Below are positions 1 through 11,333 of a stretch of 64,000 nucleotides of DNA, one piece after another (the first letter of the stretch is position 1; every line of letters begins with the position of its first letter). Location of the stretch: NCBI GenBank assembly GCA_018398575.1, contig JAGTXZ010000021.1, positions 1,364,001 to 1,428,000 on the forward strand, written 5' to 3'. The notes below the pieces were generated by a model. That model searched no databases. It saw nothing but the letters and a program-made list of their open reading frames with translations, and was not told the DNA's origin. Both the position numbers and the translations under genes were made by a program. This DNA comes from Ampelomyces quisqualis. Its lineage: Eukaryota > Ascomycota > Dothideomycetes > Pleosporales > Phaeosphaeriaceae.

Positions 1-323
1 TGATGTTTGGTGCTGCTGTGTCTGAAATACATGTCGGCCTGACACTTTCTGGCAACAATGTCCGAAATACCTAATCAGAGATTTTGAGAAGCACATGGTC
101 TGGTAGACTATGCTGGCCATTCATTTGTGATCATCTTCACCGATCGCAGATGTTATACTTCTCTGTGATCATGATATTCGTGCCTCTGTCGGACATCAAA
201 TGAGTGTGTGCAGTGATTTACACTGTTTGTTGATATCCGGAGGTCATCCGCACCGTGCGTCTCGGCAGACTGAAACCTCTGGTAGGTGGCTGGGACAAGC
301 GCAACCACTTTCTCCAACCATTT
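1..323. other. Intergenic, 3' flank of MFS gene
   Basis: No gene is recognised here. The stretch lies beyond the stop codon of the minus-strand permease that ends at 324. Short open frames on the plus strand overlap the permease antisense and show no family motif. Confidence 0.5.
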
Positions 324-2063
324 TCACAATCCATAGAGGAATGTCCACTTGCGATCCGCATACCTTGTGTTGTCTACCCTTTCTGCGTAGATCTCTTCAA
401 CACTCTTGCCTGCCAACACTGCTTTTTTGCGCATATTTGCTGCTTCGAGGGTGAAGCGGTACGCAGTGTATCCTACCAAGGCGGCGGCCACGAAGCCCAG
501 CGTCACGTAGAATGGCAACAAGTATTTGGGTGCGTAACGCTTCTTGTACAGTTGACTTCCGATGACGCCACCGAGGTTGCCGAACCCGTTGACACCGAGG
601 ACGAGAGATCGTTTGCCAGGCTCGGGGGTATTACCGCTCAGCCATGCCACTGTGAGGGGCGCTGCGATGTAGCTGCCAAAGAGAAGGACGCAGAGGCCGA
701 AGTATTTGGCGCGGCTTGTCTGGCATATTACGGTTATGATGAGGCCGACGAGAGAGATGGAGATGCCGGCGACGATGTGGTAGCCCCTTTCTTTGCTGCG
801 GTAATGGAATGGTCAGAAGGTACAGTGACTTTACCCGAGGATTGACTTACCGATGATCTGAGCTGAGTGCGAAGAGGTACAAACCAAGTGCACCGCATAC
901 ATATGGAGGTACTGACATCTACATAGTGTTAAAACTGGCCGTGGATATCTCCTGAAACCCGGCGGACTCACAAGGTTCGCCTCGATGGACGAATATCCAA
1001 GCCCTTGTACGACTAGCGGCAGCCAGACGGAAAACGTCTGACTGGGAACGCTTGCACTAATGTTGAATACCAGAATATACCATGTCTTCCAGTCCTTGAC
1101 TGTTTCAAGAGCATCGCGTTTGGTTAGTCGATTAGTCTCTAGGCCATGGCTGCTGTACTCGTAAGTCATCAAGTCACCGTTCTCTTTGATGATGCGCGAC
1201 AAAGCGTAAACCCGCTCGTCCTCGTTGAGGAACCAAGCAGTAGCAGGCCCCTGTGGAAGCCAAAACCAGGCAACAAAAGCCATGAGCACGGTAAGACATC
1301 CCTCAATAAGTAAGAGTAACTGCCAATTGTACAGCCTCCCTTCCTTGAGATGGAACACACCGTACGCTTTTGTCACACTGGTCAACAATGCGCCAGCACA
1401 TCTATCGCTTCGCTGAGACTTACCGATAGAGCCAGAGAAAGCACCTGCTATGGCATACTGGCCATAGAAAAGCGCAAGTCGGACCGCTAAGTCATATCTG
1501 CAGTAGAAGCAGGATAGATACGCAACAGCTGTGGGATAGAAACCAGCTTCGAAAGCACCAACCATGAGTCTCATGGCAATAAGTGCGGAGCGACCACGGA
1601 TAAAAGCATTGGCGATAGTAAATATGCCCCAACCAACCTGGCCGATGTAAATCAGGTTTGACGAGTGCCCGCGGAACAACCGGGATGTCTCACCATCATG
1701 AACGTAATCCAATGCTTGGCTCCGAGCCACCTCCCCACTGCTGCTGAAGGGGGCTGCAGTAGTACAAAGGTGACGAAGAAAAGTGAGACAGCCAGGTTGA
1801 GATCATCAGGAGTAACCCCAATGTCTCGACTAAATCCTAGAGAAAGGATGAGCTGGTGAAGTCACGGCCTGATTTGTTACTGTCTCCAAACCTTGTGTTT
1901 CTGCGTTCCCGATATTGCTACGGTCCAAGCCATTAAACAAATAAAGAAGTGAAAGGAAGGGCAGCAAGGCAACATCCATCTTCCGGTTCAGGCGTCGGGA
2001 CATTGTCTTGTCGTCCTGGCTCTGCGCACACTCGGCACTTGGGACTGGACTTGTTTGTTCCAT
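324..2063 (-). CDS. MFS permease, Dal5/allantoate-type anion:cation symporter family
   Basis: This is a plasma-membrane importer of the fungal Dal5-like MFS family, which takes up organic anions, vitamins and amide nitrogen sources; the substrate cannot be read from sequence. Six exons join cleanly: 2063-1892, 1836-1694, 1637-1424, 1366-972, 918-851 and 795-324, giving 487 residues. Family hallmarks are NGLDRSNIGNAETQG in TM1, DIGVTPDDLNLAV, the loop WFLNEDERVYALSRI, and near the C-terminus TVAWLSGNTPEPGKRSLVLG. The fourth exon uses the acceptor after ACAAAAG, which restores SGSIAYGVFH; the nearer AG would shift the frame. About 800 bp upstream (toward higher coordinates) lies the stop of a same-strand Zn2Cys6 regulator, so co-regulation is plausible. 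No lesion is seen. The family is well supported and the substrate is unknown. Confidence 0.9.
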
Positions 2064-2866
2064 TCCTACTAGGGATGAAGTTTTTGTAGCAGCTTGGTCT
2101 TGCAGGTGATGAGGAAATTCGCATCTTACTATCTGTTTATAAAACTCTAGATCCAGGCCAAGGGCCCCGCAACTCCTTCGTCATACACCTCCAAGGAAGG
2201 GAGGCGACGCCTGTGAAGCCGTAGTTTTTCGCGAAATGATCGAAACAGGCAAAAGCTCTGTGCCAAGTCCAACCCTTCGCGGACCTTATCCAAGAAGTTC
2301 GTCCTTCCAATTGTGGTCGTTCTCCGCCCCGTTCCAGACTTCGGCATTCGGAGCGCGCGAGGAGCTCGTGACTCGAAAGTTCTCGGGCAAATTTTTAAAC
2401 CAATTGGCTGGTACCGATAAAGATTTTCTCTCTTTCGAGATGGCACAGGGTGCTAAATATGAACCTATACCAAAAAGCAGGACGTAGTGTTACTGTGATG
2501 CATTGCCGACTGCGTGCATAAGCGATAAAAGCGTTTGCTCGGCTGGCCAATGGGCATGCTGCCACCTCCTTCTTCTCATGCGTATACCTGCCGCCTACAC
2601 ATCATTGACAGGCTACACAAACGCCGCAGCCTTGGAGCCCCTGCTAATGATGTATCAGTGACACTGAGGCGTGCGCATGTGTATACACTATCTTTGTGTA
2701 ACAAAAGCTGTCACGGCACGGGCCGAAGTTGCTGACGGCATCTGCGGCATACCGGTACCTGCCATCCTTATTCGTCCCGCGCCGCTTTGTCAGAGGCTTG
2801 TATCGAGAAAAAACAGATGTGCGGTCCAGGTGAAGTCGTACGGGTCGAGCCAACCTACAGCATGCG
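2064..2866. other. Intergenic, promoter side of MFS gene
   Basis: About 800 bp between the regulator's stop and the permease's start. It must hold the permease promoter. No gene, repeat or clear regulatory motif is recognised. Confidence 0.4.
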
Positions 2867-5544
2867 TCAGATATATAGACTGCTGAGCGGCTGCAGCCCG
2901 TCACTCTGCATCCATCCCTTCATTTCATGGATGGAGTTGGCTTCTTCATACAGGTGTCGGGATTTAGAGGGATCCACAGCATGGCTAGCCCCGGCACCTT
3001 CAGGGTGGACGTAATCCGTAGTGTCCGTGAGATACGAGTCGGCTTGGTCCTCCCACGCCAAGTAGCGTTCTGTCAGCTCATTTAAATCTTGGAGAATCTT
3101 GCAGCAATCCCTTGGATAGTTTGTGCCCGTTCTAGCTTCTTCCTCAAACACCGCGATCGCAAAATGAACGCTGCACTGGATGTCCTCTTCGAGTTGTATC
3201 GTTGAGGTGCTACACATTTCTGGTTGTCCAGGTGTGGCTGTGAGACTGCTTCGTGTTAGACGCTTGAGTAACAGAACAACAGCAGCATTGAAGACGAAGT
3301 GCAGTCCGGCTTGCAACAATTTCCTGCCGGATCTCATAAGTCGCTCTGCCAGAAGCAAGTTGCGATGGGCAGCAGCTGAGCAAATCGGAATGTGGGATCC
3401 TGAAGGGGCTTGATTGGAATGATGTCTGCCACGAACAACACGTCGCGCAACCGCTTGCTTTACAGCCGCGAAAAAGATTGGACGAGTCGTGAGTACAATC
3501 AGCTGGTTATGTGCCATATGTAGGATGCAGCAAGACGGATCGGCTTGATTGATGTCCGCTGGCATTTGCAAATTGGCAGGAAGCTGTGAATGCCACGTTT
3601 GGAGCATTTCTAGCGCGGCATCGATATTGTTTGTCGATTGACTAGTTTCGCAGGTTCGGGGAGCGATCTTGAACGTTTCACAAACAATAAAGGTGGAGAT
3701 CCTGGAGAGCTCAACATGTGCGCGAAGTCCTGCACTTGGCGGCATAGAGCTGAGACTCGAGGATCAATAAATGTAGAAACAAAGCAGCAGGCTCACACTT
3801 ACGCGACGTCTCTAGGCAACGACAGTCTAATAGCCTCGTCGGCAATCGTAGGCGGTCTCCCCATCAGTACAGACAGCCATCTGTCGAGCACATATAAAGT
3901 CCATATACGACGCCTCGACTCCTCATCTGCGCATGATCGGAAAGCACCATGGATTATAGCAATACTACGCATGGAGGCACAAGTTAGCGTAATTGTTCCG
4001 AGTCGGATCATGCGCAGTGTTTCTTACCGCACTCCTAGTCCCAGATAAATGTAGGCAGCATCTCGACGGTTAATCTCGATCAAGTAGAATGCCATCAAAG
4101 TTAGTACAGGGACATCATTCAGCGTAAAGCGGACAGTGTCCAAAGGATTCCCTATGAGCACGCGTGCACGTTTGAAGCATGCGTTTCCAGAGTGCTGTTC
4201 AGAAAGACTAAAGGAGGTGTGACCGACGCACGAAGCGAGGGCGAAACAAACGTGGTGAAATGCCAAATAACGGAATGAGTCGTCCGTTGTCATTGCATTC
4301 AGCGAGGCTGAGCTGACAAGCGATGTACTAGGTATGGTAGTAAGGTCGCCCCACCTAACACGGACCACGGGTCAGTAGCCATATGATGAGCCAATCGTGC
4401 ACGGGAGTCTTACCAGTAGATGCCGCCAGATGGAAAGTCTCCATCGCCGTCCTGGATGTAATAACGCAGGGTCGCAAGCATTGTCGTCATGTCTGTCTGC
4501 GAGGGCAGCCATAGGGGGTCCACTGCAGCACGCCACGCAGCAAAGTCAGCACATGTCAGCAGGACGTACGGAGTACATGAAAGTCTCACCATCGGGATTA
4601 GGGAGCGGTCGCGAGTCAAAGGTCTGATAGTGACCAATGCTTCTCAAAAACGAAGAACCATCTTCGAAATGGGGATGGAATGTCACAGGGAAGACAGTGG
4701 ACATGAAGTGCTTCAACTGGTCGAGGAAAGTGGCACCGGATGTCTCGCCGAGATATCGAACAGTGCCTTCTGGATCACAAAGCAGTCTGCCATCAGCAAG
4801 ATTGCAACGATCCGGATCCAGGAGCTCCGGATGAGATGGTGCTGGAGGTGTCGAGCACGTTGCAGAGTCGCCTCGATGGAGGTGGGAAAGGACGTCTGCG
4901 GCGATTTCTGGTGCTATGGATTGAAGACTTTCTTCGAGCGCAGCACAGCGCCTCCGGAGGCGGTCCACTTCACCTTTGAGAGCGCCCTTGTCCGACTCTG
5001 GTGCGGGATATTCGCCTGTAGAAGATCAGGGCTGTGGGCAAGGAGCGCGCCGTCAAGCAACGAGCGGCGCGAACAGCCAGCAAAGGAGAATACCGTACAT
5101 TCGCGACATCCTTTGGAGCATCGCTGGCACGGCTGGTCCCCTGAACACTTCACACGGCGGACGTTGCAGGCATTGCATCTGCACCAAAGACGTCAGCAAC
5201 AACAATTCGATATCGATATCGATACGGCCCAGGTGGGCCCGAATGGCGCCTCGCACGAGCGATTTGTCATTGTGGTTGAGTCCGGCATGAAGGTGCATCG
5301 AGTGGTAGTGTTCACTGTAGACTTACGCTCGAACCACGCGTCTTCGCTCCTCGGGCGCTACCTTGACTCGCCTTGGGTTGACGGGCAATCGCGAGGGCAG
5401 CCGCCGCGCAGCTGCACCGCCTGATGTCGAGTCTCCGGCGGTCTGCATTTTTTGCAGAGGCACACCTGACGTCGGCGGAGCCAGGTATTGTATTGATGTA
5501 GGAGAAGGAGGGAGACATGTTGCACAGCGCGCCAAGGGCGCCAT
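2867..5544 (-). CDS. Zn2Cys6 transcription factor with fungal-specific TF domain
   Basis: This is a nuclear regulator of the Gal4-type binuclear zinc cluster class. The first exon (5544-5327) ends in ERRRVVRA and splices to the second (5178-5094), completing the zinc cluster CNACNVRRVKC with SGDQPCQRC and SKGCREC. A short coiled stretch (GEVDRLRRRCAALEESLQ) follows. The middle homology region (Fungal_trans type) contains RRRIWTLYVLDRWLSVLMGR and then PPTIADEAIRLSLP. The C-terminal exon runs 3745-2867. Several further short introns lie between about 5093 and 3746, one of which contains a TACGGAGTA 9-mer at 4567. The start could instead be the Met at 5448, which still keeps the zinc cluster. 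The gene is divergent from the glycosidase at 5735 with only 190 bp between starts, and sits beside a permease, suggesting a local pathway regulator. Target genes are inferred from position only. Confidence 0.88.
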
Positions 5545-5734
5545 GACGCGAGGAGTCCGTCCACTCGTGTGGCATGCGCATTATCCGTACGCATTACATA
5601 TTATTACAACCCGACTTGTCGACTCCGAGTCCTGCTTGTCGTCTAGGTAGCTTACACATGACATCTCGACGAGGCAGACACGCCATAAAAGAGCAGCCGC
5701 GACGACGTCTTGCAATGGCATCACATCAAACAGC
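5545..5734. promoter_or_regulatory. Shared divergent promoter, regulator / glycosidase
   Basis: Only 190 bp separate the start of the minus-strand Zn2Cys6 regulator from the start of the plus-strand glycosidase, so both promoters must overlap here. I could not identify a specific operator. A CATAAAAGAGC stretch near 5684 could act as a TATA element for the plus-strand gene. Confidence 0.5.
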
Positions 5735-7916
5735 ATGGGGAGCCTCGCCATGGAACCAGCGTCTGCCCCCGAGCACAACTACTCCAAGCCCTGGGTCTTC
5801 GACCTCAAAACAACAAGGCCAAACAAGACGGTCGACATCGGCGGAAACGGAGTGTCGCTGTCAATGGACGCGCTGGGCCGGGTTCGGTGTTCCCTTGCTA
5901 TGGGGACCAACATACTGATGGACCCAAAAGGTGTTACAGGCGTCCGTGCACCATGCAACCCATGGCATCGCCGTGGCAAGCTGTTTCGAGCAATTTGACG
6001 GCTCGAGATTCTACGATGTGCCGTATGTGCGCGCTTACAGGACCCGCATGCTCCAACGCATCCATCGCGATCAAGGGGGGTTTGGTCTAGATTTTGGCCT
6101 CTCCGCCCATCTTGTCTCGATCAAGATTGTTGACACCAACGTCGCGTTGTACCACATGAAACTTGCCAACGACATTGACATGGCAATCACTGTCAAGGTC
6201 GCGGAAGACGGTAGCTTTATGCAGTACGCAGAAGCCACCAACAAAGGCCTCGCATCTATTTTCCTTCCATACACGTTGGGCCTCAACGTCAGCCTGAACC
6301 GTGCCAGCTACGGTCAGTTAACCGAAGGTGGTCCGATTCCGCTGCCTGCATGCCGAAATGTCCTGACCAAGAGCGGACTGACCTCTCTTCGTGTGTGCAA
6401 CCCATATTTGAATGCTCAGTTGGTAACACGGCTGGACATTGATGGTCACCCCCGTCTCTTCCATGACGTCGAAGACCAGGAAGTCTCCAATGCGACCCTG
6501 GACATATCGGTCAAGAGCAAGACTTGCATTCCACCCGGCGCAAGTGCCCGGTTCTGCGCCAGATTTCGACTATGTCCGGATACGGAGCAGCACACGGAAG
6601 TTTTCCCCGATGCCCAATTGAGATCGGACATCATCCAGCAGGGCATGAGGTCTCGTTGGAGAGACGACCCCCTGCTGACAACTTATGTAATTAGGAGGAA
6701 TGTGGAATACATACTGGCCAATTGTGTACTCCCCGTATCAGCGTCAACAGCCGTCATCATCACTGATCATGTTGTTCTGCCGCTAGGGTGGAACAGAGAC
6801 AACTAGTGAGTACCAATGCTTATGTACTCACCGCGCTAAAAGAGGTCTGACACGTCTGAAAGCTGGCAGACACGCCTTCTCCTCGAAACGTTTGCAAATA
6901 TCACAAGCCTTATTCACGCTTCGTTCCAACACCGCTATGAAGGAAAGATCAGGTTTGCAGTACGGGGCCATATCGAATGGGTCTTCACCAAAGCGAAACG
7001 CCCGCACGGCTTCTGGCATAGATCATATCTGGCAACCGGAGACCCTAAGGACTCCCCCATATTCCAGCTTGACCAGCAGTGCTATCCTTTGCTTGAACTA
7101 TGTGACTATCTTCAATACTTTCCCGGGGAGATCGACTTTGTGCGAGGCATCGTGGCAACAGGTATCGTCGAAGAGATCCTCACAATGCTCGCATCAAAAC
7201 AGGATGCGACTATGCTCCTGTGGCCCACTGACGAGACACCCGGAGATGATGCAGTCATCTATCCGTACCACTTCTCGAGCCACGTCCTGATGTGGAGAAC
7301 GTTCACACGACTCCACAAACTTTTCGTTCGAGTCGGATCGCCCTCAGGAGGTCAGGCACTTCAGCTGGACACAATGGCAGCAAAAATCAAGGAGCGTACT
7401 ATCAAGGTCTTCATGGCCAAGAATCATGCCTACGAGCAGGTTCTGTTCGCATACCTTGCAGACGGCTGCGGGAACGTCATCTTTTACCACGACGGCAACG
7501 ACATCCCGACCGCATTTGCACATGAGTGGGGCTTTGTGACCACACCGAAAGAAGTATGCGCCTGGAGGGCTACGATGGAGTTTGCCCTGTCACCTGCCAA
7601 CACCAAAGGCTACTGCAGCGGAAGTCCATATGGCGGGCTCGGGAGTGTGCACTCTCCCGGTGCATGGACGCTTGGATACTTTCAAGAGCTAGCTTACGCT
7701 GCATCAAGCGGAAATGTGTTTGCCATGCAGACAGCATGGAGAAAGATCGCAGCAGCCATGCAGTGGGATGGCACTTTCCCCGAAGCGGTTTGCCCTAAAA
7801 CGGCCGAGTGCACTAGCAAGGCCTGGTTCAGCTGGCCTGGCGCAATGATTGGAGCACTCCTTATCCGCATGAAGTTCAATGGACAAGAGCAGGTATTGTT
7901 GCAGACACATAATTAG
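5735..7916 (+). CDS. Six-hairpin (alpha/alpha)6 glycosidase-like protein
   Basis: This is a probable carbohydrate-active enzyme of the six-hairpin glycosidase fold; the exact GH family and substrate are not certain. Exons are 5735-5881, 5940-6805 and 6863-7916, giving 688 residues. The 58 bp first intron explains an apparent frame change and joins SMDALGR to ASVHHATHGIAVAS. The second intron joins LGWNRDN to YWQTRLLLETF. Recognisable blocks are CFEQFDGSRFYDVPYVRAYR, the NRDNYW segment, RPHGFWHRSYLATGDPKD, FQLDQQCYPLLELCDYLQ, and a C-terminal GSPYGGLGSVHSPGAW glycine-rich block. The aromatic and acidic residues clustered in these blocks are typical of sugar-binding clefts. No signal peptide is seen at Met 5735, so the enzyme may be intracellular. 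It is divergent from a Zn2Cys6 regulator and close to a permease, consistent with use of an imported saccharide. The fold assignment is from memory of the family. Confidence 0.7.
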
Positions 7917-8302
7917 GGGATAGGGAAATCAGGAAACACGGGGAAATTTTCGACATGTGCACGCACACATATGACTGGTATAAACACCATCTTTCGATTC
8001 CGATCAACGACCTAATCATTCTCGGTCATGTCATTGAATGAAAGATTATTTAATCAGTCGATGGGAGTGTTTTCTTATACACATGCATGCGCAAAGAGCG
8101 GCAGTTTTTCAGTCAATTGACAGTCATATATACACATACACGCACACGATAAGTAGAAACATGGTTTGACTTAAACATTAAACCTGAGAACAGTCTCAAG
8201 GGCGATGGGGATATCTTGATGAAGGACCAGCCCCACGCTTTAGCCGACGCTAAAGCAGCTTAACAGACGAACAGTCTGACTCAATTAGTCTCGGGCTATC
8301 AA
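7917..8302. other. Intergenic between convergent genes
   Basis: This is the tail-to-tail gap of the glycosidase and the KWFI-domain gene. It holds short CA-rich runs near 7960 and 8130, but no gene or terminator-like hairpin that I can support. Confidence 0.4.
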
Positions 8303-9091
8303 TCACTTTCCGTCTTCGAGTTCAAATCCCATGACTGAGCTCACAGTCGTCTGAATAAGAATCTTTACCTCGCTTCCGTCCATTCCGTCACCGCTGCCGA
8401 CCTCATCTCCGCCAACCCACTTTACGCCAACAATCTTGCCGGCCCCACCACCCTTGACATCCATGACGACAAACAGCTCTGCAACATTTGTTCCGGTCCA
8501 GCTACGGTGGAAATGGACTTTCAGCTTGCCCATTACATCAGGCCCTTCGCTGTATATAAACCACTTGTCGCTCATCTCGTAGGGTAGGTACCCGAGATAC
8601 AAAGCGTGCACTTGGGCAGGTGGTAGATATACATCCCATGCCGTCACTGTGACTTGTTTCTGTGGGGACGTCGGAAATGGCTTCGTTGGTATGGCATTGG
8701 CTGGGACACGGGCCGAAGCTGTCGACGAGGTGCTGCTCAAGCTCGACTCGCGAGACAAGCGTTCGCGAACGATTTGCGGGACGTCGTTGCGTGGAGTAAC
8801 TGTGATGGTTCGGTCTTTTCGATATGTCTTGTCTTTGGTGAGGTGAGGTGAATGCGATCGGCGAAGGTCGACGACGCTGTCGTTCTTGGAGCTTGCCGGG
8901 CTCAGTCGAGGAGAGGGTAGCATTGAACGCTGTGGTGATCTCCACTGTGGGCGGGAGGTGGGACGGATGAGATTGTTGTACACTGCATGGTTGTCGGAAG
9001 TGTTGCTGGTCTCGTTACTGGTCCTGCGAGAGAAGCGGCGGAGTAGAGAGAGCTTCCTATGAGCTGGGCGGGGCTGATCGTCTGCAAGCAT
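8303..9091 (-). CDS. Uncharacterised protein with C-terminal KWFI...HFHRSWTG domain
   Basis: This single-exon gene encodes 262 residues from the Met at 9091; a longer frame opens at 9187, but its first 32 residues look non-coding. The N-terminal half is low in complexity, rich in Ser, Arg and Pro (KLSLLRRFSRRTSNETSNTS; SSLSSTSSTASARVP), and probably disordered. The C-terminal ~110 residues form a compact domain with KWFIYSEGPD, KLKVHFHRSWTGTNVAELFV and an EVKILIQTTVSSVMGFELED end. The KWFI(Y)...HFHRSWTG pair resembles, from memory, a small domain found alone or fused in bacterial proteins near ADP-ribose or nucleotide-processing enzymes. No function can be assigned. The frame is intact and the domain looks conserved, so I take it as a real gene. 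Confidence 0.7.
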   Translation of the reverse strand: MLADDQPRPAHRKLSLLRRFSRRTSNETSNTSDNHAVYNNLIRPTSRPQWRSPQRSMLPSPRLSPASSKNDSVVDLRRSHSPHLTKDKTYRKDRTITVTPRNDVPQIVRERLSRESSLSSTSSTASARVPANAIPTKPFPTSPQKQVTVTAWDVYLPPAQVHALYLGYLPYEMSDKWFIYSEGPDVMGKLKVHFHRSWTGTNVAELFVVMDVKGGGAGKIVGVKWVGGDEVGSGDGMDGSEVKILIQTTVSSVMGFELEDGK

Positions 9092-10756
9092 TATTGTGCA
9101 GCGTTGCACTGCCGAATTGGTGTAATTCGATGTTGTACCGCAGATAACACGAGTAATGCAAAAACGCCGTGTCACACAGGAGATCAATCATTAATGGCAC
9201 CACGGGTATTTCAGCCGTTTCTCAGACCTGGGGAACGATGAGGACGATGGGGAATCTCGACTCAGCCCGCATCTGCATGGCGTCCAAGGGCTGAGTACTC
9301 CGTACCTATCTCTACTCAGCTTGCACGCCAAAAAGAACACCAAGCAATCGAACGGCTTTTGGAGCCGAACCGTCCCCAACATACAGCGACCACATCATGG
9401 CATGCCGTGGGGATGCACTTATGCCGGCGGTAGCAAGGGGGTCAGAACGTCATTATTGCTCCCAAACTTCAGTACGATCTGCACATCTAACACGGTCCAC
9501 ACAGCGCTGTATCACGAGTGTGGGTCATAGCTGCGATGCAATGCATCATCAATTCGTTTCCTGTCGTGCGATTTTCTGATGTTGTGCATCGCACTCGCAG
9601 GCACTCAGCTGAAGACACTCGGGAGGTTCTGGCCCCTATCGCGCACCCTAGCCACCTCGACAGCTCACGCGTTCTCGGCCCTGCCACAACTTACAAGGGC
9701 CGATCACACAATGATCAATCGAAGTTATCGAACGATGCACCCTGGGATCGGCTCCGCGATTACCGAGTTGTGCCTATGCTCTCGTCTCCCGCGCTCACGA
9801 ACGTCGTCCGAGCCTTTTAGCCTTCAATCAGCCAGCCAGCAGGTTCGGGGGGGGATTTGGTGGCCCCCATGAGACACTGCGCCTCGCCAAGTTTATTGTT
9901 TCGCAAGGAGCTAACAGCAAATTTATCTTTGGGAAGAACGCGGCGAAACTTGAACATGCATTTGTTGGATCTCCCTCCAGTGACCGTCAAATTGTCGCTG
10001 ATTTACAATCTTTTTTTTTTGCAGCGAGAAGGCACGTTGACATTACTCGATGCTGACGATTATTGCCAACAAAGAATCGCGACCAGCTATCACAGGTGTA
10101 CTCCGTAGAGAGAGTCTAATCCTCAACTGTGTGCCGATTAACAGCGCCTAACCGGACTCGCTCGAGGGTAGGAAATGGCCGACCCTATCAAGGCATAACT
10201 TTTGCCCCCACCGCACCAATTTGGACGCCGAGACCTTTGTAATCTTTGACCAAGCACGGCTTTCCACAGCCGATGGCAATGATATCCATAAATCTACTCG
10301 AGCACGGCTTCCGCGAAACTAATGATGCTGGCGGGGGATATGAGCGGAAACATTTCTCCCAGCGCAACCATACCAGCACTTGCACTGCTCAAGCGAATCT
10401 TATAACTTTAGTTCCTCATAACCACTTTTTCCATAGGGAACCCTGAGAATAACCACGGCGACAACGTCTCGATAACCACGATCATATCCCAAATAGTCAT
10501 TAACTACTGCTTGCGCACTCGCATTTATGAGGCGTTATTGCTCAAGTGCTCTTCTCGCTAGTTCACGGGAAATGTATAGCAAACAATCCTAATTCTTCTT
10601 CTCAAGCGAAATGGATTGTCATAGCACTCATCAAAGTGGATGCTGTAAGCAGAAGTCCAGGAGCACTGACATTGGCCTTTGTTATTCCTGCGGACAAGCA
10701 GCACTTCCTCTTCGCACCAATGAGCTCACAAACCCATCGTCCCACACAACATAGCT
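9092..10756. other. Intergenic, no gene seen
   Basis: About 1.7 kb that must include the KWFI gene's promoter. It holds two exact TACTCCGTA 9-mers (9296-9304 and 10099-10107) and a run of ten T residues near 10011. No coding motif is recognised on either strand. Confidence 0.45.
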
Positions 10757-11318
10757 TTACGTCGAAATCACAAGCAAACCCGGCTGACACGTAGTGCTAG
10801 TATTCGAGTACAACTCGCCACTCTTCCACTCATGATTAACCCAGCGGTCTGTCTTGCACTGCAAGTCGGTTCTGCCATACACACTCGTGCCATACACCAC
10901 ATCACTATAAACACATTAGCAAGTTTTTTCGTCTTCGCCGAACATTTTCTTACCCGCCGCAATTCCAAGCACTGTTCAAACTAAGTACCTTCGTATTCGA
11001 GTCGAACGTGAAAGAACTTTTCTGCGCACCAGATTGCCCTGGCGACGTGCACTCGAACTGCTGATAATCGTAGAATTGGCCCAGAGGCATGGACGTCACG
11101 CCGGCGCATTGCGTGGCGTAGTCGACTTCATCGTTGCTGAGCGTGAAGCTGATGTAGCCGACTTTAGGACCGGATGCTGACGGGCTGATGTACGTGTAGT
11201 AAGAAGCGAGGTTGATGGTTTCGAATCTGAAGGTTGGGTGAAGAGACCCGCATTTCGTGGGGACTGCGGTTGAGAGGAGGGGTAGGAATGAAAGGATAGA
11301 TGAGGTTGTTGCGCGCAT
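10757..11318 (-). CDS. Small secreted Cys-containing protein, AA1-like
   Basis: Two exons (11318-10954 and 10904-10757) give about 170 residues; an in-frame Met at 11333 would add five. The N-terminus MRATTSSILSFLPLLSTAVP is a typical signal peptide. The mature part has six Cys, at TKCGS, TQCAG, FECTS, WNCGG, LQCKTD and TTCQPG, so three disulfides are possible. Blocks such as FRFETINLASYYTYISPSAS, SFTFD and W..HEWKSGELYS resemble the many small secreted Pleosporales proteins related to the AA1-like family; this assignment is by memory of the pattern. The 49 bp intron gives GGT across the junction (NCGG|DVVYGTSVYG). The protein presumably acts outside the cell; a role in host interaction is speculative. 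Confidence 0.72.
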
Positions 11319-11333
11319 GTTAGTGAAGTACAA

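Noticed and set aside
5924..5940. Apparent frameshift in the glycosidase gene near an AAAA run
   Set aside because: A 58 bp GT-AG intron (5882-5939) joins DALGR to ASVHHATHG in frame, so no lesion is needed.
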